Assembly: GCA_021816665.1 (NCBI GenBank)
Contig: JAKAXI010000095.1
Location: 1-7,016, forward strand
Length of the DNA stretch: 7,016 bases
DNA from: Bacillota bacterium
GTDB taxonomy: Bacteria > Bacillota > Bacilli > Alicyclobacillales > Alicyclobacillaceae
Direction of reading: 5' to 3'
Below the pieces are notes generated by a model. The model ran no database searches. It had not been told where the DNA came from and saw nothing but the letters and a program-made list of their open reading frames with translations. Positions 4,769-7,016 of this stretch are shown here, in pieces. The translations under genes and the position numbers were made by a program. Within the stretch, counting starts at the first letter, position 1. Every line of letters starts with the position of its first letter.

Positions 4769-6651
4769 GCCGGGTTCGTCTCCGTGCGGTCGCCCGGCTC
4801 CCTTGAACTCCCAGTCGCTACACCCTGACTAACTGAAGTTCGCTCTAAACCCTTCCCGTGCAGCCGCCTGCCGGGCCGTCCATGGCCCCGGCGCTGCGCG
4901 GAATTCATCTGACGGTGGCGTGTGCCGTGCCTGCGATTCCTGGGCACGCCTGCCGAATTGCCTCTGCGCAGCCAAGTCCCAAACCAGACGACAACGCCGA
5001 CGCCGGTCAGCGCCCACGCCACGTCAGCCTGCCATAGCCACGCCCGATTTTGCAGCCACGCAGCCGCAAGACCGGCCACGACGCTAAACAACAGCCACGT
5101 CAAACGGGCGAACAGCCGCTCCATGCTCTCCATTCGGGACAGCGCATCATCGAGGTCAAGCCGGACCTGAAGGTTCCCCGTTTCCAGTTTGTCCAAGGTC
5201 CGGTCGAGGCGCCCCGGCAGACGCAGTCCGAGGCGCGTCAGGTCCCCTGCTTGATTGAGGACCAGCTTCAGCCCTTCAGAAGCGGCTTGCCCAAAGGTGT
5301 CCGCGACCCAATCAGCGATTGGCGCAAGCCAGCGCGGGGTCTCGGCGGCGTCGTCACGGCCAAGGCGCGCGACGAACGGCAGTGCGCGTTCGCGCAGCAA
5401 GGGCCCCCATTCGAGGTCAGGCGCTAGCGTGTTGATGAGGCCGATGACCATACCCAGCGCACGACCGAGGAACATGTACTTTGACGGGATCTGAATGGGC
5501 TCATCGAGAAGGAAGTCGTTGAACTCTTCCAGAAAAGCGTCGAGTTCCGGTCCTGCGTGCAGCTGCACGTTGTTGAAGCTGTCGAGCATGAAAGCGAGCG
5601 CCCGTTGCAGGAACGCGCGGTCGGCATGCGGCTGAAGAAAACCTAGCTCGTCCACCGCAGTGACGGCGCCTGCAAAATCTCGCTGCAGGAGACTTTGCAC
5701 AAGTCGAGCAAAAGACTTCGCATCCGACTTGGGAAGGTCAGTCATCATCCCGAAATCGAGAAAACACAGCCGTCCATCCGAAAGCACGAGGAGGTTGCCT
5801 GGGTGCGGGTCGACGTGGATGAGTCCGGTTTGAAGCAACTGCCGCAGGTAGCTGTCCAGCAGCATTTCCACAACCCCAGCCGGCGCGACGCCCCACAGGG
5901 CTAAAGTCTCCGTATCGTTGGCCTTGGCACCTTCGATAAACTGCATCACCAAGACGCGGTCTGTAGAGACGTCCTCATACACGCGCGGCACGACGATGCG
6001 CGGGTTGACTGCCACGTCCTCCGCGAACCGCTTAAGGTTGCTTGCTTCGTGCTTGTAATCCAGTTCTTCGTAGACCATCGACGTAAACTCGAGGTAAATC
6101 TGCCACAGGTTCATACGCCGACCGAACTTTGTAAACCGGTGCAGGACCCAGACCACTTTGCGCAGCGCGGACAGGTCAACTTGCGCAAGGCGTTCGATCC
6201 CGGGGCGCAACACCTTGACAGCGACATCCGCGCCATCCGGCAGTTGCGCTCTATACACCTGCCCAAGGGATGCAGATGCAATCGCTGTCGTGTTGAACAC
6301 GGGAAACACATCTTCGATACGACCGGCGAATTCGCGTTCAAGCAAGATTCGCACAGGCTCAAATGCAGACGGCGGCACCTCGTCCTGCAGTTGCCGCAGT
6401 TCGCGCGTAAAGGCGGCGGGCAACACGTCAGTCCGCGCACTGAGAAACTGTCCGACTTTCACAATGAGCCCTTTGAGGTCAAAGGCTGCGGTGCGTACGC
6501 GGCGTCCCGCCCGACCGTACGCCTCCGCTAAGCGTTGTGACCGCTCGGCCCCTTGGAAACGGCGAGTCACCCTGCGGATTCTGCGGTAGTCTCGATAGAG
6601 TCCAAGCGCAAGCGCAAAGATCCGCAGGGTCCGCCCTAGCTGTGTGGCCAC
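4747..6651 (-). CDS. UbiB/ABC1 (AarF)-family atypical kinase, membrane-anchored
   Basis: The 634-residue protein has the UbiB/ADCK signature set: the family-specific KVGQFLSARTDVLP (65-78), an alanine/serine-rich nucleotide loop IASASLGQVYRA (124-135), Lys146 in VAVKV, EELDY (195-199), the catalytic loop HVDPHPGN (279-286) and DFG (299-301). Bacterial members are ATPases linked to quinone biosynthesis or membrane lipid homeostasis; the substrate is unknown here, and menaquinone-related or lipid roles are possible. Two hydrophobic helices follow at about 517-534 and 543-560 and should anchor it in the membrane, as in other family members. After residue 561 comes a tail of about 70 residues rich in Arg, Gly and Ser that most relatives lack; a frameshift or recent extension is possible. 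The start is GTG at 6651, with AGAGGAG (6665-6659) seven bases upstream. The preceding small gene ends 24 bases away, so the two are probably cotranscribed. A strong terminator follows at 4673-4704. Confidence 0.93.
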   Translation of the reverse strand: MATQLGRTLRIFALALGLYRDYRRIRRVTRRFQGAERSQRLAEAYGRAGRRVRTAAFDLKGLIVKVGQFLSARTDVLPAAFTRELRQLQDEVPPSAFEPVRILLEREFAGRIEDVFPVFNTTAIASASLGQVYRAQLPDGADVAVKVLRPGIERLAQVDLSALRKVVWVLHRFTKFGRRMNLWQIYLEFTSMVYEELDYKHEASNLKRFAEDVAVNPRIVVPRVYEDVSTDRVLVMQFIEGAKANDTETLALWGVAPAGVVEMLLDSYLRQLLQTGLIHVDPHPGNLLVLSDGRLCFLDFGMMTDLPKSDAKSFARLVQSLLQRDFAGAVTAVDELGFLQPHADRAFLQRALAFMLDSFNNVQLHAGPELDAFLEEFNDFLLDEPIQIPSKYMFLGRALGMVIGLINTLAPDLEWGPLLRERALPFVARLGRDDAAETPRWLAPIADWVADTFGQAASEGLKLVLNQAGDLTRLGLRLPGRLDRTLDKLETGNLQVRLDLDDALSRMESMERLFARLTWLLFSVVAGLAAAWLQNRAWLWQADVAWALTGVGVVVWFGTWLRRGNSAGVPRNRRHGTRHRQMNSAQRRGHGRPGRRLHGKGLERTSVSQGVATGSSREPGDRTETNPASTRDKA

Positions 6652-6675
6652 GACGATGCTCCTCTGATTAACACG

Positions 6676-6909
6676 TCAGTCTTTGTCTTTCGGTTCCTCG
6701 GTTCCGGTCGACTCCTCACTGTCTGCTTCGTCGTCGTCCCATACCGCATACGCTTCTCTCATTTTCGTCCGAAACCGGCGCGCCTTCGCTCGGTACTCCC
6801 GGCGCTCCTCGTCTGTCAGGTGGGGACGGGAACGCGTCACAGCCTTCACGCCCAAAAGCAACAACAGCAGTTGAAACAGGCCGCAATGGCGGCGACGTCG
6901 AAAGAACAT
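6676..6909 (-). CDS. Small membrane-anchored protein of unknown function
   Basis: I do not recognise this 77-residue protein. It begins MFFRRRRHCG, a positively charged start, then has a short hydrophobic run LFQLLLLLLGVKAV (11-24), a charged helical stretch rich in Arg, Lys and Glu (33-53), and a strongly acidic tail (58-77). The arrangement suggests a protein held in the inner leaflet with a cytosolic helix. ATG at 6909 is chosen because GGGAGG lies nine bases upstream. A GTG at 6939 in the same frame lies upstream of the predicted transcription start and is rejected. It is the first gene of the transcript that includes the UbiB-family kinase, so a role as partner or regulator of that protein is possible but untested. 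Confidence 0.72.
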   Translation of the reverse strand: MFFRRRRHCGLFQLLLLLLGVKAVTRSRPHLTDEERREYRAKARRFRTKMREAYAVWDDDEADSEESTGTEEPKDKD

Positions 6910-6940
6910 GTCAATCACCCTCCCACATCTTTCTGTCACT

Positions 6941-6969
6941 AAACTACCTCTCTACTGCGGCGGTGTCAA
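6941..6969 (-). promoter_or_regulatory. Promoter of the small protein-UbiB unit
   Basis: On the minus strand a perfect TTGACA (6969-6964) is followed after 17 bases by TAGTTT (6946-6941), three of six matches to the -10 consensus. The predicted start is near 6934, giving a leader of about 25 bases that includes the Shine-Dalgarno site for the ATG at 6909. The -35 overlaps the end of the candidate reading frame at 6952-7014. Confidence 0.5.
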
Positions 6970-7014
6970 ACGCTTCTTGACCCAGTCCAAGCAGACCACA
7001 AACTGCAAAAAGGG
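6952..7014 (-). CDS. Possible C-terminal end of an upstream gene (partial)
   Basis: One minus frame is open from the window edge and reads PFLQFVVCLDWVKKRLTPPQ before TAG at 6954-6952. The amphipathic, charged end looks like a genuine C-terminus. A second minus frame is also open to a TAG nearby, so the choice of frame is a judgement from composition over about 20 residues. No family can be named. Confidence 0.25.
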   Translation of the reverse strand, partial: PFLQFVVCLDWVKKRLTPPQ

Positions 7015-7016
7015 CT

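Noticed and set aside
6049..6589. Plus-strand open frames opposite the UbiB gene
   Set aside because: They are antisense shadows of the kinase domain, which is certain from its motifs; there is no Shine-Dalgarno or family signature.
6910..6939. GTG start at 6939 for the small protein
   Set aside because: It lies at or before the predicted transcription start, and GGGAGG is placed for the ATG at 6909.
1..7016. Insertion sequences, prophage, CRISPR or defence genes
   Set aside because: No transposase, integrase, spaced direct-repeat array or defence domain is visible in any frame; the genes look like ordinary chromosomal content.

Overview
The window looks like a chromosomal segment from a moderately GC-rich Bacillota, perhaps of the Alicyclobacillus/Effusibacillus type. 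That guess rests on purine-rich Shine-Dalgarno sites, GTG starts, sigma-A-like promoters with 17-bp spacers, intrinsic terminators, a CCA-encoding class II tRNA-Ser and a GEMM-I c-di-GMP riboswitch. Nothing seen pins down the genus, and no insertion sequence, phage gene or CRISPR array was found.

Left part (1-1376). The end of a plus-strand gene runs into a long hairpin that also lies behind a minus-strand tRNA-Ser(UGA). The tRNA has its own strong promoter at 234-262. Divergent from it, a plus-strand promoter (TATACT at 302) drives a transcript that begins with a c-di-GMP-I riboswitch (about 318-385) and then encodes a GAF-like/GGDEF diguanylate cyclase (441-1376). The enzyme makes the ligand that the RNA senses, and it lacks the usual product-inhibition site, so feedback may operate through the RNA. 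This is the most interesting unit in the window.

Middle part (1394-4704, minus strand). A three-gene operon is transcribed in the order class III (CaiB/BaiF) CoA-transferase, acyl-CoA dehydrogenase, IclR-family regulator. Both junctions overlap, by 8 and 16 bases. The dehydrogenase carries residues matching the carboxylate-binding and decarboxylation residues of glutaryl-CoA dehydrogenase, and the CoA-transferase resembles succinyl-CoA:glutarate CoA-transferases. A glutarate (or similar dicarboxylate) pathway is therefore the best guess: activation to the CoA ester, then oxidative decarboxylation. A near-perfect palindrome plus a third half-site lies just downstream of the predicted transcription start and is a likely operator for the IclR protein.

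Right part (4673-7016, minus strand). A two-gene unit encodes a 77-residue membrane-anchored small protein of unknown function and a UbiB/ABC1-family atypical kinase with two C-terminal membrane helices and an unusual arginine-rich tail. It has its own promoter at 6941-6969 and ends at an intrinsic terminator at 4673-4704. A short reading frame at the right edge may be the end of a further upstream gene.
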